A stretch of 64,000 nucleotides of DNA from JAEWSN01 sp942493335 (GCA_942493335.1 OW818693.1:1550001-1614000); one strand, 5' to 3'; counted from the stretch's first letter, positions 1-8,832 are shown. The notes: generated from the sequence alone by a model not told the origin. Program-made: numbers and translations.

Positions 1-436
1 GGATGATCAGCGCACAGCAGAGGCTAACCTTCTGCTGCATGCCTTTGGACAGTTCCTTGCCGACCTTGTCCTTCTTGTCGTCCAGATCAAATCGCGCAAG
101 AAGCGATTCCGCACGTTCCTTCCAACCCTCTGCCAGGCGATAGGCCCGTGCGATGAATTCAAGATGCTCCCAAACTGTCAGGGCATCATACAGGGCGGGG
201 GTTTCCGGAACATATCCGAATCGCCGTTTTGCTTCCAGGCTCTTGTTCGGGCAGCCTCCGATGCGGATTTCCCCGTCAAACTTCAGCAATCCCGCAATCG
301 ATTTGATGGTAGTGCTTTTTCCCGCACCGTTCGGTCCAAGCAGCACCCCCACTTCCCCAGCATTGAGCGTGAAAGTCGCATTGCGCACAGCCAGGGTTTT
401 TTCGTATTTCTTTGTCAGACTCTGTACCTGAAGCAT
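1..436 (-). CDS. ABC transporter ATP-binding protein (3' end outside window)
   Basis: Nucleotide-binding subunit of an ABC transporter; only the first ~145 residues are in the window. It begins MLQVQSLTKKYEKTL, has a Walker A GPNGAGKST at about residues 33-41 and a signature-like LSKGMQQK near the window edge, a variant of LSGGQ common in ABC-2 type export ATPases. The ATG at 436 is chosen because AGAAGGAG lies about 6 bases upstream. Family knowledge: such ATPases are usually followed by a membrane permease gene, here beyond the left edge. Substrate cannot be inferred. Confidence 0.88.
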   Translation of the reverse strand, partial: MLQVQSLTKKYEKTLAVRNATFTLNAGEVGVLLGPNGAGKSTTIKSIAGLLKFDGEIRIGGCPNKSLEAKRRFGYVPETPALYDALTVWEHLEFIARAYRLAEGWKERAESLLARFDLDDKKDKVGKELSKGMQQKVSLCCALII

Positions 437-542
437 ACATTACTCCTTCTCAACATGCCGGAAGCGCACATAACTCCGGCATGTGTTGTGTCAGCTCTGA
501 TTCCCCATCGGTGCGACACGAACCGACAGGCGCGTTTCTCTA

Positions 543-579
543 TAAAAACGACCGGTGCTGGCAACGCCAGCACCGGTCG
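543..579 (-). terminator. Rho-independent terminator of the SEC-C gene
   Basis: A perfect 14-bp stem (549-562 with 566-579), 3-base loop, followed on the minus strand by TTTTT. It sits just past the stop of the SEC-C gene and separates it from the ABC gene. Confidence 0.85.
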
Positions 580-604
580 CAGACGCACGTATCAGCTTAA
601 TGCA

Positions 605-1102
605 TTACGCGGCGCCACAGCATTTCTTGTACTTCTTGCCGCTGCCGCACGGACATGGATCATTCCGGCCGACCTTTTCACTGGTGGCACGGGTATCCTG
701 GTTGTATTTCATGCGAATATCCCTGCGGACATCCTCGGAGAGGATCTCATTCCACTCCGGCAGGCCATACAACCAGTTCGCCTTGGCCATCATCATATTG
801 TAGAACAGCTTCTCCGGAACGAATTCCAGGCGGAGCGCCTTTGTCTCCTCCAGTTCCTCAAGCACGACTTCCTCGGAAAAGCTGGTGTTCGCGCCATCGA
901 TGAACCCCGTAAAGGTGATGGGATCCATGCCGACTTCCTCAGCCAGCTCCACAAGGGTTCCTTCCAGGATGAACCGTTTTTCCGCCAGCAGTTTCTTGTA
1001 GACAACCGCCTCCTGCTCCAGATACTTGGAGAAGAAATCAGCATGCTCCTTCGATTCGTTCTGCTTCTCAAGTTGTTCCGACCACTGTTCGTAAAGGCTC
1101 AT
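605..1102 (-). CDS. SEC-C metal-binding domain protein
   Basis: A 165-residue soluble protein ending in a textbook SEC-C motif (GRNDPCPCGSGKKYKKCCG), the zinc-binding tail first known from SecA. The rest is helical, acidic and without a recognised domain, so the function is unknown. The start MSLYEQW is preferred over a longer frame opening at 1183 because AAAGGAAG lies just before it. It is followed by a strong terminator. Likely an accessory or protein-binding factor; identity of the C-terminal motif is secure, function is not. Confidence 0.8.
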   Translation of the reverse strand: MSLYEQWSEQLEKQNESKEHADFFSKYLEQEAVVYKKLLAEKRFILEGTLVELAEEVGMDPITFTGFIDGANTSFSEEVVLEELEETKALRLEFVPEKLFYNMMMAKANWLYGLPEWNEILSEDVRRDIRMKYNQDTRATSEKVGRNDPCPCGSGKKYKKCCGAA

Positions 1103-1230
1103 GTTCGTCTTCCTTTCTTGATACCGGAATTGGGGAAGAAAGTCTTCCCATTCCGTCATTTCCCACATTCTTCTTTTATGCAATCAACAGTACGCATTGC
1201 GTATGGGCAGGGATTCATGCGGATCGGGAC

Positions 1231-2937
1231 TCACATGCGTTCCGGCGCATCGATCTTGATGAGATCCAGCACATTCCGGATGACAATGCGCGTACACTCG
1301 ACCAGGGTCAGTCGGGCCTGTTGCAGCGCCACAGCTTCCCCCTTCACACGGCATGCATTGTAGAAACTATGGAATTCAGCTGCGACATCCATGACATACC
1401 GCGTCAGGCGACTTGGTTCCAGTCCTTTTGCCGCGATGGCGACTTCTTCCGGATATTCCGCAAGCTTGCGCATCAGCGAGGCTTCTTCCGGTGCCGTCAG
1501 AAGCGACAGATCAACCTGATCCACCGGCAACAGCGTCACACCGTCTTCCTCGCGCAGTCTGCGGAGAATGTTGCTGATGCGGGCATGGGCGTACTGTACA
1601 TAAAACACGGGATTGTCATTGGACTGTTTCACAGCGAGATCCAGATCGAAATCAAGATGGCTTCCAGCTGTCTTCAGGTTGAAAATAAAGCGCGCGGCAT
1701 CCCGGCCGACTTCTTCCAAAAGATCTCCCAACGATATGGCCTTGCCCGTCCGCTTGGACATCCTGGCGATTTCACCGTTCCGGTACAGCCGGACCAGCTG
1801 GAACAGAACGATCTCAAGCTGCTCCTTTTTGACGCCGAATGGCGCCATGGCTGCATGCATACGTGCCACATGACCGTGATGGTCGGCGCCCCAAAGGTCG
1901 ATCGCCCAGTCGAACTTCCGCTTCTGCAGCTTGTTCCGATGGTATGCGATGTCAGCGGCCATGTAGGTGGGGAAGCCATTGGCGCGGACAAGAACCTCAT
2001 CCTTCTCCAGCCCGGTCTTTTCACCGGAAAGCCAGAGCGCACCTTCCTTATCAACGGTAAAGCCGTTCTCCTTGAGCCAGGCAAGTGTCTCCGCCACATC
2101 TCCGTTCTCGTAAAGGGACTTCTCGGAAAACCAGACATCATATTCGATGCCGTATTTGGTCAACCCTTCCCGGATGCGTTGCAGATTGATGGGCAATGCA
2201 TACGCCGCCAGGATCTTTCTGCGTTCCTCGGAGGAAACGGAAAGCAGGGAATCCCCGTGTTCCGCGATATAGGCTTTTGCATGGTCCAGAATGTCCTCTC
2301 CATGATAGGCATCTTCCGGGAACTCGATGGAGTCCTCACCCTGCAACTGTTGAAGATAACGGGCTTCCAGCGAGAGTCCCAGCTTCTCGATCTGGTTGCC
2401 GGCGTCGTTGATGTAGAATTCACGGGTGACATCATAGCCGGCCTTCTTCAGGACGCCTGCGATGCAGTCGCCCAAAGCGCCACCGCGTGCATTGCCCATA
2501 TGAAGGGGGCCGGTCGGGTTCGCACTGACGAACTCGACATTCACACGGATTCCCTTGCCGATGTCCAGTTGTCCGTAATCGGAACCCTTTTCCCGGATCA
2601 ACCGGACCGCTTCCTGCATCCAGATGGGGTTCAAGGTAAAATTGATGAATCCGGGTCCTGCGACTTCCACCTTGGAGATATCCGTACCGGTCAGATCCAT
2701 GGCGGCAATCAGCAGCTCCGCCACCTTGAGGGGCGGCATTTTCACACTTTTCGCCATCTGCATGGCCAGGTTCGTGGAAAAATCCCCAAAGCCGCGTTCC
2801 CTCGGCACTTCCAGCCCAATTTCCGGGATGGCCTCCACTGCAAGCGTTCCTGCGGAAATGCAGGTTTTGCAGGCAATTTCGGTTACGCTGCGGATTTCAT
2901 TTCTGATCTTGTCGAAGATACTGTTCACATTCGCCAT
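1231..2937 (-). CDS. argS: arginyl-tRNA synthetase
   Basis: Charges tRNA-Arg with arginine in the cytoplasm. A full-length 568-residue class I synthetase: N-terminal Add-1 domain, HIGH-type motif HMGN at residues 146-149 after SANPTGP, the family signature around FYINDAGNQI, a KMSKS-type MSKRTGK at 393-399, and a C-terminal DALR anticodon-binding domain ending IDAPERM (the last residues are the normal family end). It lies 10 bp downstream of the ywiB-like gene, an arrangement usual in Bacillota, so ddl, ywiB and argS probably form one transcript. Confidence 0.97.
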   Translation of the reverse strand: MANVNSIFDKIRNEIRSVTEIACKTCISAGTLAVEAIPEIGLEVPRERGFGDFSTNLAMQMAKSVKMPPLKVAELLIAAMDLTGTDISKVEVAGPGFINFTLNPIWMQEAVRLIREKGSDYGQLDIGKGIRVNVEFVSANPTGPLHMGNARGGALGDCIAGVLKKAGYDVTREFYINDAGNQIEKLGLSLEARYLQQLQGEDSIEFPEDAYHGEDILDHAKAYIAEHGDSLLSVSSEERRKILAAYALPINLQRIREGLTKYGIEYDVWFSEKSLYENGDVAETLAWLKENGFTVDKEGALWLSGEKTGLEKDEVLVRANGFPTYMAADIAYHRNKLQKRKFDWAIDLWGADHHGHVARMHAAMAPFGVKKEQLEIVLFQLVRLYRNGEIARMSKRTGKAISLGDLLEEVGRDAARFIFNLKTAGSHLDFDLDLAVKQSNDNPVFYVQYAHARISNILRRLREEDGVTLLPVDQVDLSLLTAPEEASLMRKLAEYPEEVAIAAKGLEPSRLTRYVMDVAAEFHSFYNACRVKGEAVALQQARLTLVECTRIVIRNVLDLIKIDAPERM

Positions 2938-2947
2938 GTCATTCCCC

Positions 2948-3370
2948 TCACTTCAGTCGAACATCGACGTGGATACTGTTCCGGCCTCCGCGGGCCCCGT
3001 TGAAATCAAGCGTATAGTCTACCAGGACTTTGCCACCGAGTTCCGACATGCTCACATCGACACGATTGGCCGTAACCCCGATCTGAATGGATCCAAACTC
3101 CGTATCATATCCTGACCAATGGGTCTTCCCCTTTTCAAACACAAGAATCGAGCTCAGTGTACCGGAACGGATCAGCATGACCGAACCGGATTCCACCTTC
3201 AGCATGGTGGTCGTCCCTGCCATGCCCGTAACTTCACTTTCCTGATAGATGATCTGGCATTGGCCCTCATCGCAGCCAAGGGTTCCTTCCGTGACGAACT
3301 GCGACACTTCCGTTTCGCCTTCCATGTCCTCCTTGCGGCTGTCCACCGTGATCATGACGTTTTTCAGCAC
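2948..3370 (-). CDS. ywiB: YwiB-like DUF1934 family protein
   Basis: A 140-residue small beta-barrel (calycin-like) protein of the DUF1934/YwiB family: alternating beta strands, conserved Y-Q-E-S-E near residue 44 and the end DYTLDFNG. The biochemical role is unknown. Its location directly upstream of argS is the same as for ywiB in Bacillus, which supports the call. It overlaps the end of ddl by 7 bp, so the two are probably translationally coupled. Confidence 0.8.
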   Translation of the reverse strand: MLKNVMITVDSRKEDMEGETEVSQFVTEGTLGCDEGQCQIIYQESEVTGMAGTTTMLKVESGSVMLIRSGTLSSILVFEKGKTHWSGYDTEFGSIQIGVTANRVDVSMSELGGKVLVDYTLDFNGARGGRNSIHVDVRLK

Positions 3371-4662
3371 ATTGTGTCCTTTCCATCAGGGGAATCCGTT
3401 GACACAGCACTGCGTTCAATGGAGAATCCTGTTTCGCTGTGTCTTCTCAAAGCAAGTTCGACAAGTCTGTCGACGAGTTCAGGGTAGGGAACCCCGCTTG
3501 CCGCCCACAATTTAGCATACATGCTGATGCTCGTGAAGCCGGGAAGCGTGTTGATTTCGTTGAGAACGACACGATTCGTTCCATGCTCCACGAAAAAATC
3601 CACCCGTGACAAGCCTGAAGCACCTAGCGCCTTGAATGCCTTGATGGCCTGATGTCTCACTTCCTCGGCAACATCAGTCTCCAAATCCGCTGGAATTCGT
3701 GTTTCCGATCGGGCATCAATGTATTTCGCGGTATAATCATAAAATTCGTTGCAGGGAATCACTTCCCCGACGACCGAAGCCATGGGTTCCTCATTGCCGA
3801 GGATGGCGCATTCCACTTCCCGCCCGTCAATGAATTCTTCCACCAGAATCTTGCTGTCGTACTTTCCAGCCTCCCGCAAGGCGGATTCCAGTGCATCCGG
3901 CGTCTTTACTTTCGATACACCGACCGAAGAACCTGCATTGGCGGGTTTCACAAAGCAAGGGAAACCGAGCGTTTCCTCAACCTTTCGACCGATCACATCC
4001 ATCCCGCCGTCGATTTCACTACGAAACACGATGACAAATCTGGCCTGCGGAATACCCGCTTGGCTGAAGACAATTTTCGAGAAGGTTTTGTCCATTCCCG
4101 CAGCGGATGCAAGAATCCCGCATCCCACATAGGGAACACCGGCGAGCTGGAAAACACCTTGAATCGAGCCATCTTCCCCATTCGGACCGTGCAAGACCGG
4201 GAAAACCACATCGACAGGCTTCTCCGCGGCATCATGAATTCCAGGGGACAACAGGCTCAGACAGCTGGATGCATTCCCTTTGGAACCGGACATGCCCACT
4301 CGGTCGGAACCGGCCAAATCCCTCCGGTCGGAACCGGACACATCTCCGCTGGTGGAACCGTACGACCCGCCACTCCCCAAAACATCCAACTCACCCGAAG
4401 CAAGGCGTCGTCGCCGCTCACGTGCGACTGCTTCCCATTCTCCGGAACCGAGCAAGGAAAGGTCTCCATCATAGCGGAGCCACTCGCCCTGCTTTGTAAT
4501 GCCTATCATCCTGACATCATATTTATCCCGGTCCACATTTTCCATAACGGATTGTGCTGAGACACGGGAAACCTCATGTTCTGACGATTGACCGCCGAAT
4601 ACGACCGCCAATACGATTTTTTCGTCCGTTTTTCCCAACTTTCCGTCCATAACGCCGTCCAT
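3364..4662 (-). CDS. ddl: D-alanine--D-alanine ligase with repeat insert
   Basis: ATP-grasp ligase making the D-Ala-D-Ala dipeptide for peptidoglycan. Seen: N-terminal VVFGGQSSEHEVS, HGPNGEDGSIQG, central YVGCGILASAAGMDK, and the C-terminal metal site SRVDFFVE...NEINTLPGFTS. All expected catalytic blocks are present. Odd: about 40 residues at roughly 95-135 are Gly/Ser/Asp-rich with an 8-residue period (24-bp DNA repeat at 4282-4360), inserted between the N-terminal strand set and HGPNGEDG; typical Ddl is ~350-370 residues, this is ~432. Start MDGVMDGK is chosen for the AAGGA 6 bases upstream; 4680 is an alternative. Confidence 0.94.
   Translation of the reverse strand: MDGVMDGKLGKTDEKIVLAVVFGGQSSEHEVSRVSAQSVMENVDRDKYDVRMIGITKQGEWLRYDGDLSLLGSGEWEAVARERRRRLASGELDVLGSGGSYGSTSGDVSGSDRRDLAGSDRVGMSGSKGNASSCLSLLSPGIHDAAEKPVDVVFPVLHGPNGEDGSIQGVFQLAGVPYVGCGILASAAGMDKTFSKIVFSQAGIPQARFVIVFRSEIDGGMDVIGRKVEETLGFPCFVKPANAGSSVGVSKVKTPDALESALREAGKYDSKILVEEFIDGREVECAILGNEEPMASVVGEVIPCNEFYDYTAKYIDARSETRIPADLETDVAEEVRHQAIKAFKALGASGLSRVDFFVEHGTNRVVLNEINTLPGFTSISMYAKLWAASGVPYPELVDRLVELALRRHSETGFSIERSAVSTDSPDGKDTMC
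4262..4392 (-). repeat. 24-bp tandem repeat inside ddl
   Basis: The block GGAACCGG recurs at 4282, 4306, 4330 and (shortened) 4354, exactly 24 bp apart, giving four 8-residue repeats beginning Gly-Ser. Being a multiple of three, copy-number changes keep the ligase in frame. Confidence 0.8.
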
Positions 4663-4896
4663 TTCCCATCCTTGCGGCATTTTTCCCGCATGAAGCGAAT
4701 TCTTCCGTATGCAAGATTATACCCCATCCATTCCCTGAACGGCAACCAATCCTGAAGACAGACTTGATAATCGCTCCCCATCCCGCGCATCGACAAGAAG
4801 CGCATCGTTTCAGTTCCCTTTGCAGGGCCGCGCGTACACGAATTGGGGTTCTTTTTGAAATATGTAAGAATTTTTAATTTAATTCTTTGTTGACCC

Positions 4897-4925
4897 TTTA
4901 CAAATCCATTCCGATGCAATAAGAT
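4897..4925 (+). promoter_or_regulatory. predicted sigma-A promoter of the HTH-like gene
   Basis: TTTACA (4897-4902), a 17-base spacer, then TAAGAT (4920-4925) in an A+T-rich stretch immediately upstream of the small plus-strand gene. Confidence 0.45.
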
Positions 4926-5003
4926 GAATTTAGATATTGTGTTTTATCCATGCAAGTCTGTTCGAAGATGTCCGGATGGCTTGCCGGAACTGAGGTGGAT
5001 GGT

Positions 5004-5219
5004 ATGAAGGCCCGTTTAAGCAGAGAGAAAATGATGGAACTGATGAGAGCGCAATGCAGCGGAAACTACAATCGGTTCGGAAGAGAACTTGGCGTTGATC
5101 CCGCCCACTTGTATCGCTTCCTGAACACCGGTGTGGGCGGCGGTAAAAAAATGATTTTCGGCCTGATGGATTTCTGCGACAAGAACAACCTGAACTACCG
5201 GAACTTCTTCGATTATTGA
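5004..5219 (+). CDS. small Cro/C1-like DNA-binding protein
   Basis: A 71-residue protein (start MKARLSREKM). The segment NRFGRELGVDPAHLYRFLN has the spacing of a helix-turn-helix (turn around GVD). No other domain. A longer frame opens at 4950; the start at 5004 is favoured by AGGTGG upstream. It stands alone between ddl and the repeat array, with its own promoter and a downstream terminator. The protein resembles short phage or plasmid-type regulators, but no target is visible. Confidence 0.6.
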   Translation: MKARLSREKMMELMRAQCSGNYNRFGRELGVDPAHLYRFLNTGVGGGKKMIFGLMDFCDKNNLNYRNFFDY

Positions 5220-5274
5220 GTCAATCCTTTTAGGTTTGTCACTGACAGCATCGTGACATATATGAATAACAAGC

Positions 5275-5304
5275 AAGCCGCATCCGCTCAGGAGGCGGCT
5301 TTTA
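5275..5304 (+). terminator. terminator of the HTH-like gene
   Basis: Stem AAGCCGC/GCGGCTT (5275-5281 with 5295-5301) followed by a short T run, 55 bp after the stop codon. Confidence 0.6.
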
Positions 5305-5499
5305 TCATGCCGCCATACATATTGCACAAAAAAACATCTCATTCATGCGTCACATTGCATGAATTTCTCATGTCAATATGGCAGTAAATCCACTTGTCCC
5401 ATTCAAAACTTTGGTTGTTTTACCGCTGATATCCCCAGCCGGCTTTCTATATACTGAAGATGCAACAAAGAACACTACCAGATACAGTGATTACGTACA

Positions 5500-5930
5500 G
5501 CATAAGACGACAGCAAATGACGGCATCCACAGTTGACAGCTTGGGCAGACAGCATTGCATGACATCTCGGTACACAGCATCTGGCGACATCTTCAGTTGA
5601 CAGCTTTGGCAGACAGCATTGCATGACAGCACGCTTCACAACATCAGACGACAGCAAATGACGGCATCTTCAGTTGACAGCTTTGACAGACAGCATGGCA
5701 TGACAGCACGCTTCACAGCATCAGACGACAGCAAATGACGGCATCTTCAGTTGACAGCTTTGGCAGACAGCATGGCATGACAGCACGCTTCACAGCATCA
5801 GACGGCAGCAAATGACGGCATCTTCAGTTGACAACTTTGGCAGACAGCATGGCATGACAGCACGCTTCACAGCATCAGACGACAGCAAATGACGGCATCT
5901 TCAGTTGACAACTTTGGCAGACAGCAGCAG
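5500..5930. repeat. 77-bp tandem repeat array, about 5.5 copies
   Basis: The block CAGCAAATGACGGCAT starts at 5652, 5729, 5806 and 5883 (exact 77-bp period), with a diverged earlier copy from 5511 and a shortened copy between. Copies differ by one to a few substitutions. Within each unit a GACAGCA-like heptamer recurs roughly every 10-16 bp. 77 is not a multiple of three and no frame stays open with sensible content, so the array is non-coding. It lies between two converging genes. Confidence 0.9.
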
Positions 5931-5943
5931 GAACGACAGATTT

Positions 5944-5979
5944 CGCAAGAAAAAAAGACGGCAAGCCGTCTTTTTTTGC
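5944..5979. terminator. bidirectional terminator
   Basis: Perfect stem AAAAAAAGACGGC/GCCGTCTTTTTTT (5950-5962, 5965-5977) with a 2-base loop. It can end transcription from both directions, matching its place between converging genes. Confidence 0.85.
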
Positions 5980-6054
5980 GTCTCCATTTGCGAAATCATG
6001 ATTCTCTCAGGGTGATTTTTTCACGATCTCACATTTCAGATAAGTTCGATGAAT

Positions 6055-6104
6055 TCAATGATCCGACATGCTCGATAATTTCAATGATCTGACATGCTCG
6101 ATGA
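6055..6104. repeat. 26-bp direct duplication at the 3' end of the flavoprotein gene
   Basis: TCAATGATC(C/T)GACATGCTCGAT occurs at 6055 and again at 6081. The stop codon (TCA on the plus strand) lies in the distal copy. Confidence 0.7.
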
Positions 6105-6957
6105 TGTGTCTTCCAGCCAAAGCCCCTTGCCCAACTGCAACCGCTACCTGCTTGAATCCGCCTGTCACATCGCCTGCAGCGAACAACCCGGGGATGTTTG
6201 TCGCCATGCCGCCATCCACCTTGATCGACTGGCCATCCATCTCTATCCCCATCTTCAAAGCGAACGTCGCTCCGGAGGCCGTTCCATAAGCGACAAACAA
6301 CCCGGAAAGGGGGATTGAACGGTCATCCTGCAATCGGACGCCACCCAGCACTTCATCGCCGAACAATTCTGTGATCGGCGTTTCCATCAGTGTGAATCCG
6401 GATAGTTTGGCACGTGATGCGTCCGTTAGATCCAGCTGTCGCCCATTTGTAAACAAGGTCACTTGATTGGTAAATGCCAGCAGTTCCTCTGCTTCATGAA
6501 CGCCATAATCATTGTATCCGATGACACCCACAGGCTTGCCACGATGGAAAAAACCGTCACATGTGGTGCAATAGCTGACACCACGGCCTTCGAACAACTG
6601 AAGTCCCTTGATTGGAACCCTTATGACCGGCGCACCGGTGGCAATCAGGACTGTTCGCGCTTCGTAGGATCCAAGAAGTGTTTTCACCGCGAAATGACCT
6701 GTGTACTCAATGCCTACCACCTCGTCACGAACGCGAACTCCCCCCAGACGTTCCACTTGCCGGATCCCGTTTTCATGCAGATTTTTGCCGCTGGTCGGCT
6801 CAGAGAGGCCATAGTAATTTTCAATCTTCTCCGCCTTCGCCAAAGCGCCGATTTCCGTACCGATCATCAGCGTGTCCAGATTTGCGCGAATGGTGTACAA
6901 TGCGGCTGATATGCCTGCGGGACCTTCCCCGATGATTATGACATCGTAAACATGCAT
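6055..6957 (-). CDS. thioredoxin-reductase-like flavoprotein lacking the NADPH motifs
   Basis: A 300-residue FAD-dependent disulfide reductase. Seen: N-terminal FAD motif GEGPAG, redox pair in CTTCDG (standard enzyme: CATCDG), and C-terminal FAAGDV. The second nucleotide site differs: the usual GGGDSA is replaced by GYNDYG and the HRR..R block that binds the NADPH phosphate is absent (here LFTNGRQ). Family knowledge: ferredoxin-dependent flavin thioredoxin reductases of clostridia have lost these same motifs. I infer a non-NADPH donor. GGAGGAAG lies before the ATG. The last codons lie in a 26-bp direct duplication (6055-6103) that may have rebuilt the C-terminus. Confidence 0.82.
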   Translation of the reverse strand: MHVYDVIIIGEGPAGISAALYTIRANLDTLMIGTEIGALAKAEKIENYYGLSEPTSGKNLHENGIRQVERLGGVRVRDEVVGIEYTGHFAVKTLLGSYEARTVLIATGAPVIRVPIKGLQLFEGRGVSYCTTCDGFFHRGKPVGVIGYNDYGVHEAEELLAFTNQVTLFTNGRQLDLTDASRAKLSGFTLMETPITELFGDEVLGGVRLQDDRSIPLSGLFVAYGTASGATFALKMGIEMDGQSIKVDGGMATNIPGLFAAGDVTGGFKQVAVAVGQGALAGRHIIEHVRSLKLSSMSDH

Positions 6958-7156
6958 CGTTCTTCCTCCGTTATACCTCCGCCCTCAACCCAACTGGCTG
7001 GGACCTTATCGAAAGTTTACCACAATCGTGGCCATTTCACCCAATTGGATGTCTTCCCATCACATTCATGACGAAGGGCAATAGGGAGGCTGTATCCCAG
7101 TTTCAGGACGGGGGCCCGACAACGAAGCCTGGTTGCGGTTTCACTTCACATCCGGA

Positions 7157-8236
7157 TCAAGGTCGGCATGCAGGACATGCGCGATACCCCTCGTCCGCAG
7201 CTTCACGGGCAGTTGAGAAAAAACGGATTGTATCAGGCTCAAACGCGGCTTCACTACGATCATGCGAGTAGGCCGAACAATCCAGTCTGCAATAGGTGGG
7301 CTGACCTTCCCATTCGTATCCCACCACGCCATCCGAACGAATGACACGGCCGCCGCCGAACGCAAAAGTGTTGTACGCCTTGTCGCCACCAACCGGCAGC
7401 CCTTTCACATATGCAAAAATGCCAATTTGCGACACGGCCCGACGAAATTCGGCATCGTCGGTTCTTGGCAGATCAAACCGGATCTCGGCACTCTTTCCAC
7501 CCTCTGGAATTCCAGTGAGTTGCCCCGCCGAAGGGCCTAATATAGGAAGAATACCCTCGGCGGAATCAGGGATTTCAGCCAACTGACGATTTGCCAAAGC
7601 CAATCCCTTTTCAAGCAGATTCCGAACAACGCCCGTCACAACATCCAGACGCATTTCATGGAATGCATCCTCATTCGGAATCGACGATAAAAGACTGCGA
7701 CATTCCTGCCAGGACGATACAACCGAAGAACCATCTGCCTGATTCATGATCTCAACTGTATCACCCAAAGTAAACCGGATCAATCTGGCGCCTTCATCTG
7801 TCACATGCAGATAGGGCTGATCCGGCAAACGAACGGTCTTGTACTGAAGAATCCCCGACTCGTCCGTACAGAGTGTGTAGACGAGAAGGGAGGCACCCTC
7901 ATTTCCAACAAGAACCATCACAGGAACATGTGCTCGCACGCTCGCTTCGATCGCCGGGTCCCGGGCTGCGCCCAATCCTGCGGACAAAGAATCGTAAAAA
8001 ACAGAAACCGCCGCATCCCCATCTGCTGATATCCCGGATCCGGCATCATATCCCGCACTCCCTCTGACGGAGGAGGCCATGATCCAGGATGCATCCGAGA
8101 TTGCGTTGTCGATCGCAGCATCATAATGAGCACGAAGCTGCAGCTCCTTCTCGAGTGAATCCGCCCTGATCCCCGACATCAGGAGAAAAGGCGCCATTGC
8201 AAGCAGGCACAGGAAGGCTATGCTAATTGGCTTCAT
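7157..8236 (-). CDS. Tad-locus secreted protein with C-terminal Ada-like zinc motif
   Basis: About 359 residues. One hydrophobic N-terminal segment (IAFLCLLAMAPFLLM) followed by a large extracytoplasmic part, as in TadE/TadF-like pseudopilins. The last ~50 residues contain C-R-L-D-C and end GYRACPACRP, the pattern of the Ada-type zinc-binding domain found at the ends of some secreted nucleases and in Ada. It is the last gene of the tad operon; start MKPISIAF overlaps the preceding gene by 14 bp, implying coupled translation. A minor pilin or pilus-associated protein is likely; the zinc motif is unexpected. Confidence 0.6.
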   Translation of the reverse strand: MKPISIAFLCLLAMAPFLLMSGIRADSLEKELQLRAHYDAAIDNAISDASWIMASSVRGSAGYDAGSGISADGDAAVSVFYDSLSAGLGAARDPAIEASVRAHVPVMVLVGNEGASLLVYTLCTDESGILQYKTVRLPDQPYLHVTDEGARLIRFTLGDTVEIMNQADGSSVVSSWQECRSLLSSIPNEDAFHEMRLDVVTGVVRNLLEKGLALANRQLAEIPDSAEGILPILGPSAGQLTGIPEGGKSAEIRFDLPRTDDAEFRRAVSQIGIFAYVKGLPVGGDKAYNTFAFGGGRVIRSDGVVGYEWEGQPTYCRLDCSAYSHDRSEAAFEPDTIRFFSTAREAADEGYRACPACRP

Positions 8237-8774
8237 TCCGTACCATGCCCCCCCCACGTGCAAGGATTCCCATGCCGGAGTCGTCGCTTGCAAAGATCAT
8301 CTGCCTTAACGATCCAGCCATGGTAAGCCCTCTGTTCTCCACTTCCACAAAAAGCAGATCCCCTGCATGCATGCGGTATTGTCTCGAATCATCGTCCAGT
8401 GATGATGTCCCATCAGGAAAAAGAACAGCGATGATCGTCCGCTCTCCCTCCGTAACCCGAGATTGTCCAAAATCACCCGAAAAAGACAAACTGCCATTTG
8501 TTTCGACATATTCAGGCGTCCAGCTACGCTTCTCATGCCGCAACCTGATATTGTATCGGAGACCGGTGGACGCGAGCCTGTCCGTAAACCGTTCGTACAA
8601 CCGCGGGGATATGGCGCCCATATCACGGGCCGTATCGGCGAATCGGCTGACCTCTGCCTGCACAAGGCTTTGTGTAATATCATCCTGCCGTTCAAGAAGT
8701 GCCATGGTCGGAATGAGGAAAAGAAGCACGGCGGCCAGGAGAAATCCCGCCAGCTTCCACAACGCATCTTCCAT
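8223..8774 (-). CDS. TadE-like pseudopilin of the tad operon
   Basis: About 183 residues with one N-terminal membrane segment (LAGFLLAAVLLFLIPTMALL) then a soluble domain containing ARDMGAISPRLYERF. This is the layout of TadE/TadF or archaeal-like minor pilins. No catalytic motif. Start MEDALWKL is preferred (GGGAGGG upstream); a frame from 8798 is possible. Neighbours on both sides have the same design. Confidence 0.6.
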   Translation of the reverse strand: MEDALWKLAGFLLAAVLLFLIPTMALLERQDDITQSLVQAEVSRFADTARDMGAISPRLYERFTDRLASTGLRYNIRLRHEKRSWTPEYVETNGSLSFSGDFGQSRVTEGERTIIAVLFPDGTSSLDDDSRQYRMHAGDLLFVEVENRGLTMAGSLRQMIFASDDSGMGILARGGGMVRNEAN

Positions 8775-8832
8775 AACGGCAGGTCCCTCCCTCATCATGA
8801 GCTTTGGAAATCATACGCAGCATCAGGGTTCC

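Noticed and set aside
164..1363. 399-codon plus-strand frame
   Set aside because: It runs antisense across the ABC gene, a terminator and the SEC-C gene; no coding gene would span these.
1321..3003. 560-codon open frame on the plus strand
   Set aside because: It lies fully antisense to argS, and its translation has no family features. A shadow of the codon bias of argS.
5500..5930. CRISPR array
   Set aside because: The 77-bp units are repeated throughout with no variable spacers, and no cas gene is present.
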